From the NCBI RefSeq assembly GCF_963422355.1, contig NC_085092.1, forward strand, positions 5,547,877 to 5,611,876: a stretch of 64,000 nt of DNA, written 5' to 3'. Position numbers and translations under genes: made by a program. Under the pieces are notes generated by a model, which was not told where the DNA came from, did no database searches, and worked only from the letters and a program-made list of their open reading frames with translations. Source of the stretch: Corticium candelabrum. Its lineage: Eukaryota > Porifera > Homoscleromorpha > Homosclerophorida > Plakinidae. Of the stretch, positions 11,701 to 21,521 are shown one piece after another; position 1 is the stretch's first letter; the number at the start of each line of letters is the position of its first letter.

Positions 11701-14700
11701 AATAAGCAATCTGGGCACTGCTGCGCTAGTTCAGAAAAGGAGGTCCATTCTTCACTCAATTCCAACCACTCAAATCAAAACTCCTGGTCTGACAAAGACA
11801 GTTAATCAGTGATGAGAATGCTAATACAAACCCAGCAAAAACAACGTTATTGCAACTGCAGATGTAAGAGTTAATTAATGACCTAAGTAAATTATGTATT
11901 TATAGCTTGTGAGATGGTAGGGTGCAAGCTCTTCTAATCAGTGTTGGAGATCAGTCAACTTGCTTCAGAGCTTGCTTGCAGTCAGATGTGCCCTCTTGGC
12001 GGCAAAGTGACATGATAGTGATTCTTTGACTACCTTCCCTCTTGAATCTCAATTAAGGTAAAGTCTTTGCATACATTTCAGTGATTTCAGTCTTTGTCGC
12101 TTCAGACAAGTGGCCAAAGTAAGAGATTGCCGCCAAGAAATGCATAATATGAAATGCAGGAGGCCGCCAGTTTCCACAATACCATGAACGATGATGAAGC
12201 TTCAGGTGCAGTTCCTGTTCAGCTGTGTTTGTGGCATCTTAGTTTAGAATTGCTGCATCAAATTCTGCACTTGTATGAAGACAGAGACTTTCTAAGTGTA
12301 AGCAGACTGCTTGTCGTAGAATACATGTGTTTGATCAGACACGGGTTTGTAATCACCAAGCATTACATCAACTGCATGCTTCTCAAATCACTGTAAGTAG
12401 ATATTTAGAGCTAATGACTGTGAGACTCTGCTAGGGTAATAACAAAGCAAGTCTTCACGCCTAATTCTGAACTCAAATAAAATAGCAAAGACCCAATAAC
12501 CACTCTCTCCGCCCTCTCATGTACTCTCCTGCCACCTCACGTGCAAAAAGCACTGCACACTGTGACGAAACTAAACCTGAAGTGCAATCATGTTACACAC
12601 ACACTTCCTACCATCACAGGCCCTTGCCAATCCTCCCTTGTACAAACAACAGTTCAAATGTCATCACAAAATATGTTACATACAAACAAACTTACATTAG
12701 TTGTTGCTGCTTTGTTGCACTTTGATTCAATGAGACGTTGTACTACAAGTAAACGACCATCACTACATGCCCTGAGAAATGATGTGTAGCCATCCTAAAC
12801 AATTTGAAACAATAACTACAAGTCAGCAAAAGTAATGTTAACAGTAAAACCTTATCATGATCTTCAATGTTGAGACCAATACTCAACAGATAATCAACAA
12901 CATCAACATTACAAGCAATGTGTAGAGCTGTCCATCCATGCTGTAGTTGACACACAATGTTAGAAGAACATTTATCAGTACAATACTAACTGCACTGCAT
13001 CAAACACACATATACAACAGACACAATTCAGGGCTAGAAAAATACGTCATCAATAGCCTCGCGTAGCCAAACCCTCTCCTCCCATCAGGTCAAAGTTCCA
13101 GGCAAGAAAGGGTCTGGTGAAGTGTCGGTGTATTGCTCTTTCACAGATAATGTGTGATTTAAATACCAAATTTGGTTTTTGACGTTCACTAAAGACCATA
13201 TCAGTATGCACACATCATCTTGTTTCAATGACGTCAGTTGCAGGATCTCCCAAATATATCTGCCTCTAGACTGTCTGTGGTCACTTTGAACACCAAAAAG
13301 CATCGAGTACTGTACATACATATCCAGGAGTACATACATATCCAGTCAAGTCACTGCTATGTGACCCCCTTTCCCCTCATGACTCTCCACTGTCACACCA
13401 GACATAACAGTCCCTAAGCTGTTTTGTAGAATAAGAATCTATGCATTGATTCACACATCTGCAAAGCACTCTTATTATCTTGTGACTTATGATCTCCACA
13501 CACTTGACAATTGAACATGGACATACTGCAGAATGTGTCTACACTGTATAAGCAATAGCAACCTTTCTGGAGTGCAGCTAGTACAGATTTAGGACAACGT
13601 CTGACACACACTGTGGACAGCTTCTTTGTCTAAAATGAAATCAGGCCACATAGCTGTTGCTTACATATTTAAAAACGACTCAAGAGGCATCAATGTGTGG
13701 TTAACAGTGTCACTTCCATTGACAAGGGACTGTGCTTAGTAATGGATGTTTTGCTTTCATTATCTATCATGCCAAACATTTCACCAGGACAGCATCTCAA
13801 GTTGCTTGAATATGCAAAAGCGTGGACGTTGCATGCACAGTTTTATGAATGAATACTCAAGTCTACCACAGAAGTTTAACTGAAAGCGCAAGACTAATCA
13901 TTGAACATTGTTTCTCCACGTGATGTTTCAATCATGACCATCCAGTCCGTCAGCTAAGGCTTGGTTTTGCGGGGGCGAGGCTAGAATTTATTTTTTTATA
14001 TCCGGGAGCTTTCCGCCTTTTTAGGCGTGGTTGCATTTGGAAATCTACTGGAAAGGGCACTATGACGAAGATCACTGTCTGTAGAAGATGTGCACGTAAA
14101 GGACAACATATTGGCTAAGTCTTATCCAATAAAACTGACGATAGACTGGCGTATTTGCGACTAATCACATGGCAGCGTCTCACTAGTTTTTGAGCACACT
14201 GCCGTCTCTTAGCGTTTTTTCACCAACAACCTAGTAAATTGTAAAGAGGGCATGTGATCGCGTTTTACTGCAATCTAAAATCTGGTGTGCATCTACAAAC
14301 ACGGGAGGTTTCTGACCCCAAACTTGACGCACTGTGCAGTAATGGGAGTAAGAATCGTCAAGTAGAAACCACGGTTCTGCGCCTCAGCAGTCTTATATGG
14401 TGGGATATCGCTACTCTGTTGAGATTTCTCTGCGCTGAGTGCTGTTTTCAACAAGTTACGGTATTCCTTTACTTCTTTGTAATATGAGTTTCTAGTGTTC
14501 TCTTGTTCTGTTCTTCTGTAACTTTATCAAATTGATTTTCGAGTTTGCTGATAGTTGTAAGTGTTTTGATAATATAAGGAGTCATAAGTAGCCAAGGGAA
14601 TTGATGTTGAAGAGGTGTAGAGGCTGAACTGTTTGTTCATGCATTATAATACCTACTCTGCATATGCATCTAATATGAGGAAGAGAAAAAGTGGAGAAAC

Positions 14701-17391
14701 TGTTCATCCTGGAAGAGATTGCCAGTCTTGTGCTAGATGTGGCACCACTGCAAAGATCCAGAAAATTAAAAGAAGAGTTGAAACAGTGGGTAGTGGCTGC
14801 TCTTGAAATCAAATCAACCCAAAGTCTTGCTTGTGTCACAAATATGATAGCATTAATTGTTATCAAAATATCACTATCACGCGACCATAAATTCATCAGA
14901 GAGACTCTTACTAGAGGAATAGTGAGTACGTGTACTACAAGTATATGCAAATGAGATCAATTTTCCAATAATATTAAATAAAGGCATGTAACTGCAGTTT
15001 ATTATTGATAGATAGTTATTAAATTAATTTATTAGTTGACTAATTGTTGCACAGTCAATATATACTGTACTAGACACGTTCAGTAGTCTAGTCTGTTGCT
15101 GTGATAGACATGCATTGTGTATTACATAAGACGATTCTTTTCAAAACAGATCAATATTTAATTAGCCAGAACCTAAACAGTAGAATACGCTAGCAAGTAG
15201 TTTGACAAGTTGTACAGTGTACAGTAGCCTTACATTTACAGTCACTGCCGATTCTGGCATTAGCATCAGTGGTAATGCAAGGTGATTACAACAAGTGGCA
15301 TTCCTAGATATGAGCACACAGCCGTCTCAAAGAGTCTAGTTTTCTGACAACACCGTACGATGATAGCACGGTAGACAAGCTTCTAGTGAGAAAGGCGTCT
15401 AGCGGTGTGTCGACTCAACGGTGTTGCAGTGCGTAGTTGAGTTGCCACTTCCGGCTTAGCATGGCGTTCACCACGCAACTTTCCCCTCCCCAAACAAGGT
15501 CTCAAATCGCGCTGTTGACTTCACAGGTGTTCGAACAACGACCCCGTATGTCATACTATGTAACACATGTCTTCCGGGACCGCCGAAGAGTCTTAATCTT
15601 ATGTATTGCAATAAAATGCGTATTTCATCGTGGCGGAGCACGTGGAGCTATATGCGGGGGTGCAGACCGGCGCGTTAGAAAATAAAAGCGAGGTTCTACG
15701 GGACGTTGGCTGACAGACTGCATCAAACTGTATGCACATAATTCATAGTATCTATACACAATGTCCTTCCAGTTGACAGCCTTTGTTCAAAATATTTTTA
15801 CTCAACTCCATCAACAAAGTGACAATTACCCCAACCTCAAAACTACACCAATTCCCATACACCACAAAACAGTCTATCTTAATCAACACAGTGTCGCTAA
15901 TGTAACACTCATTTACATCATTTCTCAATTGGCAAAATCAAATCACAAATACTGTCACATACAAATACACTCACCTTGTTTTTTACTTGTCTATCACAAC
16001 CAGCTGCCACCAATCTCTTCATAATAGACACATGACCACCATTACTTGCATAGTGTAGAGCTGTCCATCCAAACTACCCAGATAACAGACATAACATCAT
16101 GATGTTGTTAGCAGTGAATACAATACTAATACATTTACATCTAGAAACACTGACTATAAAATATAACACATCCAATTCACCATTTCTTCTCACTAAACCC
16201 AATTCCACATAATACATCATAACCTCATTACACCACCAAATGTTTAACAATTCATATCATTTGGACTCCATTGACGTGTCTGCTTGTCTCGAAGCATTTA
16301 AGTCTTGCAAACACTCAATTTGACCTCAAGCCTACATCTGAGGTGACAACCTGCTACATGTCGCTTACTTTTAGCAATAGCACATACAATATCTATTTTA
16401 GTAAAGAAATATACACGCAAAACACAATAACTAGAAGTATCTATGTTAAAACCTTTCTCTACTTTCCACTCTCCTTCATTCATTTTCATGCCCACACTTG
16501 AATAAATATATACGAGTAGGAATGAAATAGTGAAAGGTAAGATAACAATGCCAATCTAGCATGTTTCTTCTCTGTTCTGTGTCTATATCTTACGACACAA
16601 TGTTGGTTCAACTTGCCAGCTGTGACAACCTATTCATTGATTATTCATTGTAAGCACACCAGAGATGCCATTAACATTACTCATTAAATCAATCATTGAA
16701 ACACAACAAACTGCACTCAAATTTCTAACCAATTTATGAACTCAACACAAATCTGACTATCACAATAAACTAACAAGTTGCACATAGTGACACACACTTC
16801 ACATATTACACTGCACTCTCACCCCCTTCTCTTGATACTTCACATTGGCTTCTTTTCTTATAAGTAGATCAACCATATCGGTTGATCCCATACCACACGC
16901 TACTTGAAGAGCAGATGGATCACCACCCAATCCAATACCATACGATTCCTACAAAATATGGAGTCCTCTAAAGTAAAGTCAGTTGTAAACCGTCCATAAC
17001 ATGGGAGTGTGTGTGGACGTGACCATATAGCGAGCGTCATTTGTGTCGGCTAAGCAAGCGCGTATGAGATAGAGGAAACGATTCATTCAATAATCTGGTC
17101 GGTACAAAGTCAGACGTTAGAATCAACGTGACCTCGACTCTTACGTTGAGAAGAATAACATACAAACGACTACAAACATGCTCGCGGCTCGATCACAAAT
17201 TTTGCGATCTAACGTCGAACGCGCTCTCTCTAGTTGAGTTCCCCATCACTCACTCAAATTCTTACCCCAAATTTTGTGACCACGTTCACGTCCGCGTTCT
17301 TGCCGATCACTTCGGCAGCTTTGTGTAAATCTCTATGCACAACTGCATCGAAAAGAGCATCGTTCAAGGCTGAACGCTGGCTTTCCGCCAT
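2778..17391 (-). CDS. Ankyrin–ROC–COR–Death protein, copy A
   Basis: Probable signalling GTPase of the ROCO/DAPK-like group. Exons (5' to 3' on the minus strand): 17266–17391 (ATG at 17391), 16823–16948, 15975–16073, 12851–12940, 12696–12794, 9459–9572, 8120–8254, 7983–8052, 3335–5578, 3228–3275 and a last exon ending at 2778. Exons 2–6 each encode one ankyrin-like repeat (for example GWTALHYASNGGHVSIMKRL). The 2.2 kb exon carries the ROC domain with P-loop GEEDAGKS and switch-II DRGGQERF, then a COR domain starting near IPLPWAVLDKLL. The last exon is a Death domain. There is no kinase and no leucine-rich repeat. Oddities: the acceptor of the Death exon is AC, not AG (3074–3075); copy B has AG. 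A downstream AG would keep frame but lose about eight residues. The seventh exon carries a 21-base internal duplication. Ligand and partners cannot be read from sequence. Confidence 0.8.
5579..7982. other. Intron of copy A ANK–ROC–COR–Death gene
   Basis: No exon is evident on either strand. It contains a MITE at 7143–7625. A stretch of roughly 250 bases near 5937–6190 is absent from the matching intron of copy B. Confidence 0.5.
7143..7625. mobile_element. MITE with terminal inverted repeats, TA target
   Basis: The left end reads TACCGTATAAGATGAAATAT and the right end is its near-perfect inverse (TACCGTACAAGATGAAACAT on the opposite strand). The TA at each end fits a TA target duplication, as made by mariner-like elements. 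Internally it repeats GCCAATATAAAATCTGCC-like blocks in both orientations. There is no coding capacity. The same element sits at the matching place in copy B (32905–33400), so it inserted before the duplication. Confidence 0.65.
8255..9458. other. Intron, copy A; no gene seen
   Basis: AT-rich intron sequence between two exons of the ANK–ROC–COR–Death gene. Copy B carries an additional 487-base block in this intron (34408–34894). Confidence 0.5.
10581..10690 (+). pseudogene. OTU-protease-like fragment inside an intron
   Basis: The plus-strand frame reads LQSIVVEGDGNCLFRSF, which has the catalytic-loop pattern of OTU deubiquitinases (D-G-N-C with following F-R). After about 20 residues the frame shifts; the continuation (DHLELR-like) matches the next OTU block in another frame. 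It lies on the strand opposite to the host gene, and copy B has the same fragment at 36721–36830 with different damage (EVEGNC). OTU domains are common passengers of retroelements and transposons in marine invertebrates, so I read this as an old mobile-element or retrocopy remnant. Confidence 0.5.
12154..12405 (+). CDS. Possible F-box-like first exon, antisense in intron (copy A)
   Basis: An 84-codon plus-strand frame with ATG at 12154 that ends at a strong-looking donor (GTAAGTAG). It contains LSLELLHQILHLYEDRDFLSVSRL, which resembles the helical core of an F-box (L-x-x-E-L-L-x-x-I-L…D/R-D-L-L-x-x-S). Copy B has the same frame at 42799–43050 with mainly conservative changes, which suggests either recent duplication or weak selection. 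I could not find a convincing second exon downstream on the plus strand. It may be the 5' end of a nested gene or a fragment of one. Confidence 0.3.
13414..13630 (-). other. Unassigned conserved reading frame (copy A)
   Basis: A minus-strand frame of about 70 residues rich in Cys, Arg and Lys (VCVRRCPKSVLAALQKGC…) bounded by an AG on its 5' side. The same frame is present in copy B near 44350–44570, where it is longer by one codon. Its length does not fit the phase-0 ankyrin exons around it, so I do not include it in the gene. It could be a fragment of an older inserted gene. Confidence 0.25.
13943..15720. mobile_element. DNA transposon insertion specific to copy A
   Basis: A 1778-base block present in A and absent from B. 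It begins CAGTCCGTCAGCTAAGG and ends with the near inverse (CAGTCTGTCAGCCAACG on the opposite strand), and is flanked by the 4-base direct repeat CATC at 13939–13942 and 15721–15724. The B copy has the empty site with one CATC. Terminal inverted repeats, target duplication and empty site together show a cut-and-paste insertion after, or in only one copy of, the duplication. Four-base targets are known for Sola, Chapaev and Academ elements; I cannot assign one. The longest internal frame (87 codons, 14691–14954, +) is not recognised, so it is probably non-autonomous. Confidence 0.75.
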
Positions 17392-17808
17392 TTGTTGACA
17401 GACAGCTAACTCAGATTCTACTAAATACGCATGCGTACAAATGGATTGAGTGCTATTCATGTCGCGTGACTTTACAATGTGAAAAAGTTGATAGGGTAAT
17501 CCGGGGCAACTCCGTGACCGGGGCAACTCCGTGAATATCTAACCCTGTTCGAGCGTGAAGCGTCTTACCTCCAGTTTAGGGTTTGAATCTCTTGTACTAT
17601 TAGTAAACTACTTGACGTAGGATTATGAGTTCCTTAGCAAGTCAATTGCTACTTGAATGGACATCCGGGACGGCGAAGCTACAGCAACAAAATTATTGCT
17701 TTGGTTCCCTAGTTCATTTATGAAAAATAAATGTATTGACAAACAGACAGACAGACAGATAGACAGACACCAAGCACCAACACCAACCCTGTTTGGCTCC
17801 TTACATAC
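17392..17808. other. Intergenic gap between the two copy A genes
   Basis: It holds the upstream region of the ANK–ROC–COR–Death gene, a 17-base motif (GGGGCAACTCCGTGA) in tandem at about 17503–17535, and a short GACA array at about 17739–17768. A possible 56-base terminal exon for the TIR/PDZ gene (17623–17678, phase-compatible, ending in TAA) can be drawn, but nothing confirms it. In copy B this gap is about 2.6 kb longer and holds the CARD exon. Confidence 0.5.
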
Positions 17809-18934
17809 CTGATTGTGTTTCACTAGCTAGAGATATCAATCGTTGTTGCAAAATTTTCTGAGGAAGCACACTAGCAGACCACTTTGCTTGTTCATTTTTG
17901 TGCGTTAGTTCTCCAAAAGATTGAAATTCTGTCTGACTTTCACTACCATATTGACTCCGTGGGTCAGCATCTTGTTCACCCTCTAGCTCTGTAACTTGAT
18001 GAGGAAAAGGAGTCGATGCCTGCTCCTCGTTCATTGTGACCACATCTTCTAAGTCCAAGCGCTTCAGTTGTTGACCAACAATTGCCGTGGAATCACCATG
18101 ACTGAATTTGTTCACGTCTTCTATTGTATTACCTTCTTGCTCACCTTCACTGATATAGTCTGAGTCTTCGCTGTCTACTGATGCATTAAAATCCTCGGTA
18201 TAAAACCGTCGGATATGATCTACCAGCTTCTCTTTGTTTGGTTGTCTAACTCCTAGGGTAACTTCCTGCTTATCTGCCACTTCATGAAACATCTTGAGAG
18301 CTTTATTAAAGTCAGTGATTTCCTTATCAGCCAACATGACAATCAAATCTCCATAAAAGAGACCAGATGCAGCTGAACTCTTGACGACAGGCAAAGTTTA
18401 CTTTGTTATTGGATCCTGAAAATCGACCTAAATTGACATCACATACAGAGTATCCAATGTCCAACTCACTTTTATTCTCATTAGTGTCAATCCAAATTCT
18501 CCATTCGTCTTGTATATGAGACACTGTTCTACCTGATGAGGCCACAATTTCTTATTACTCGGTGGCATCTCAACGTTTTGCATCTTATCATCAGGTGAAC
18601 GACGCTGCCAGACTGTCAGTTTCACTTGATTTTGTTCATTACATAACTTCTTCTTTATAGTAGCGAGATCAATGAAAGTGAGATCGATGTAGTTGTTGTC
18701 AATAGAGATCACTCTGTCTCCATACAACAGTGGATATCCAGTGGGAGGGTTGGTTACCAAAACATAATCAGCTCCATCTGGAGTCTGCAAAGAACGAAAA
18801 ACCTCATTGAATCACATGGAAGTAAACAAATCGTTGAATTTAATAAATGGTCAAACTACAAGTAACTGGCTGAGTAACACTGCTAAAACAAAACCAGTCC
18901 TCTAATTTGTGAAGTCAATAACAACATCAATTTG

Positions 18935-19195
18935 TGCATCTGTCTGTCTGTCTATTTGTTCGTCTGGCTTGTTTGTCTGTCTACCTGTCTGTGTGTCTTC
19001 CCGTCTGTCTATGCATCTGTCTGTCCACCTCTATCTGTGTGTCTGCCTGTCTGTCTATGCATCTGTCTGCCTACCTGTCTGTCCACCTCTGTCTGTGTGT
19101 CTGCCTGTCTGTCTGTGCATCTGCTTGTCTGCCTGCCTGTCCATCTTTCTGTCTGTGTGTCTATCCTTGCATCTGTATGTCTGCCTGTCTCTATT
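18935..19195. repeat. TGTC-rich microsatellite array
   Basis: An imperfect (CTGT)n array of about 260 bases in the intron between the PDZ1 and PDZ2 exons of copy A. The matching intron of copy B retains only a stub of about 50 bases near 50450–50500, so the array expanded in A or contracted in B. Confidence 0.8.
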
Positions 19196-20677
19196 GTTGC
19201 CCTCAAGACGAGCAATCACAAACTATACGACAAACAACAGCAAATAGACTACATGACAAGCACAGACATTTACCAACATTCACTAACAACTCACTCTATA
19301 ACAATAACACATCAACCAATTAGACTACCATGGTCCATGCAAGTTCGATTGCATCACGAGAGAAAGAGAAGAGTGTCGTGTGTGAGCATTACGTCCGTCA
19401 AGATAATTACCTTCCATGATTCAAGCCCAAGGTCAACAAGAGGAGTGGTCACGTTCAGTGAAATCCTCGTTCTACTCCAATAAGCATCGGCAGTCTCTGC
19501 AGTCGGAAGAGCAAGCTTGTGTTGCTTTTGTTGTGCACGTCTACGTATCGAATCAAAGTAAAACAACAACGTCGTTGGCGACTTTCTTCTTTGAACTTGA
19601 TAGTGAAGATATCCAGAGTTCGTTTGACATCGTTTGGCAATCGATTTGAGAGCATCCAAAGACCGTCCCACAAACGATTCGCCGTCTACCTGTGCAATAA
19701 GATCTCCAAGTTCGTCTTTACTGTTGGGCTGATGGTCAGTCACAAGAACCGTTGAAAAATTGCCAGTTGAATCAACAAGCTACACAACATATATTAACTT
19801 ATATCAAAATGTCAGGATGGACAACACACACCTGCACAAGCCGAACGGCTACACAAGAGTCGGAACATTTGGTGATGACTTCCTCTCCCCATTCTCACAT
19901 ATTAGAGCTAGTGGGCAAACTACGACCATCTAGACCAACAACCAACAAATATTAACAAAAAATTCAATTAAATTAGAAACAAATTTTCGATACCAAAATG
20001 AGTAACATGACCACCAAACAAAGTTGCAATAAAATGTTTTGAGTAAAGAACTACTGGATGTTTGAGGATTACGAACCTGAGTTCGTACAAGATCATAAAT
20101 GTGATTGCCTACCCTGTGCAATACACTCTATCTATACAGTGAATCCAACATTGACTGCGTTTTGACCATGGATGTACATTGAGTGCAAGCTGACATATGA
20201 CACGATCATACGACATTTAAACTCCATGGCAATGCGTGGTTACCTTGTCACCGTAATGCTCAATGTGTGTTACACTCGTTTCCATGTGCTTACATTCGTT
20301 TCCATGCAAACTCGTGAGCTTACACAACGTCTAAGCTCCTAAATCGCGTGTAAGCTACATCTAGGCTACAGCGTGTATGCGATACATGCGACCTGGTAAT
20401 GCAGTGACTAACATGACATGTGTGTGTAAAGCTGCCAAAACTATAAGACTAGGTTAACGAATGTAACCACAACCAAACAGGTTTTCAATAGACTTAGTGT
20501 AAGATACTACTGTACTCTCCATCAGTCACGTGCCACAAACATCCAGTCTGCTAATGCTATAATTAACAGGCAATTAGCAATATATTAATTAATTTACAAA
20601 ACTGCATTGTGATAAAAGTTGTAACTACGATGCAAGGCACTATTAGCGCACTTGTCTTTAATTTAAAAAAACACCCT

Positions 20678-20744
20678 TTAACGCGCGTTACACCGCACAA
20701 TTAATGCAATTACTAAATAATTACTCGCCTTTAACGCGCGTTAA
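20678..20744. repeat. Paired TTAACGCGCGTTAA palindromes
   Basis: Perfect or near-perfect palindromes TTAACGCGCGTTA(A) at 20678–20690 and 20731–20744, in the segment between the TIR exon and the next PDZ-gene exon. Copy B keeps the second perfectly (near 52034–52047) and a mutated first. Function unknown; they could be protein-binding sites or ends of a small element. Confidence 0.5.
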
Positions 20745-21371
20745 TTACCACATTCTTGCTGCATCATCACACCAACAATATATTACAATTAATCCCCATT
20801 AGCGCACAAACATCTGCAAACCCCAAAAGCTACAAAACCCGATCTTTCTTCACAACACCATAAAACAACTTGGCCAGCCTTCTGACGTCATCATCCGACT
20901 CCCGCCATCCATCGGCCTCATCGTCCCGAAGAGCGGCGACTTCTCCCGCAGTTCGCGCCACGACATCTCCCTCACGATCGGCAGCACCTTGCCGCCTCGT
21001 CCAGTGCGAAAAACGTAAGAATCGAAGAGAGCGTTCAAATGCTCATTCGCGAATTTCTCAGAAAAAAACGCAAAACTAAAAACGACGATGTAGTAGTCGC
21101 AGGTGGTGATCGCCTGCTCGACTTTCGCTCTGTAGGTGTCGAAGAATGTCAGGCCGATGTCGTGGACGCGAAATCCGAGGTCTGAGAGGTTGAGTGTGAG
21201 TTGGTGAGCGAATGTTTCGTCAGTGGTCGAGTAGCAGACGAAGACGGAGGTCGGATCGCTCTGTGGAGTGACGTCGGGTGAGCTCTGGGTGGAAGACATC
21301 GTAGTGCAGCCTCACATTAGAAAAACGTACTACAAAATTCCTTGCACAAACAAGCAATTTAACTCACCCAC

Positions 21372-21521
21372 CTTCATTGCGTAGCAGCATTCGTCCGACT
21401 TCACGGTTGACTTTACTAACCGAAAGTATCTTTGCAAATTGTACTCCGTCAACCCACGGACGTTTCATAATCAACTTCAGTAAAGTTCTCCTCTTTTTCC
21501 CAAAATCATCACTGTCATTAA
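21372..21521 (-). pseudogene. CARD exon fragment from a third gene copy
   Basis: Fifty codons closely matching the C-terminal half of the copy B CARD exon (here KRPWVDGVQFAKIL, there KRPWVDGVQFATIL), with the same donor site (GGTGGGTGAG) and about 45 bases of the same intron. Its 5' half is cut off exactly where the foldback element begins at 21522, and the rest does not reappear on the other side of the element. It lies just upstream of the copy A TIR exon, where copy B has unrelated DNA. It therefore comes from another unit of the tandem family, not from gene A itself. Confidence 0.8.

Larger units (their letters stand above)
17809..21299 (-). pseudogene. TIR–PDZ gene, copy A, disabled
   Basis: Copy A of the TIR–PDZ–CARD gene. 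Exons matching copy B: TIR 20850–21299, then 19832–19929, 19411–19779 (PDZ1), 18470–18784 (PDZ2) and 17809–18415 (PDZ3 plus acidic linker); the last three have the same lengths as in B. Three lesions are visible. One base is missing from the end of the TIR exon near 20897–20907, changing the last ~20 residues. TGG has become TGA at 19895–19897. CAA has become TAA at 18398–18400, five codons into the PDZ3 exon. The CARD exon and terminal exon of copy B are absent downstream. The TIR frame itself (FVCYSTTDE…) is still open for about 150 codons and could yield a TIR-only protein, but the full product cannot be made. Confidence 0.85.
2198..21318. repeat. Segmental tandem duplication, copy A
   Basis: The sequence from within HADHB exon 2129–2293 (about 2198) to just upstream of the TIR start codon (21318) recurs in the same orientation at about 27709–52623. 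Exon order, intron positions and most intron sequence are shared; exons are nearly identical. The two copies differ by discrete blocks: a 1.78 kb transposon only in A (13943–15720); a 4.4 kb retrotransposon, an about 0.5 kb insertion and a 2.6 kb CARD-bearing segment only in B; and a 0.49 kb block missing from A. The left breakpoint cuts a coding exon of HADHB. Confidence 0.9.

Noticed and set aside
17623..17678. Alternative terminal exon giving the copy A TIR/PDZ gene a short C terminus
   Set aside because: Phase fits and a TAA follows, but a 56-base match can arise by chance and upstream nonsense codons already disable the gene.
18909..19483. Cys-Leu-Ser-Val repeat frames on the plus strand
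   Set aside because: Translation of the TGTC array within a PDZ-gene intron.
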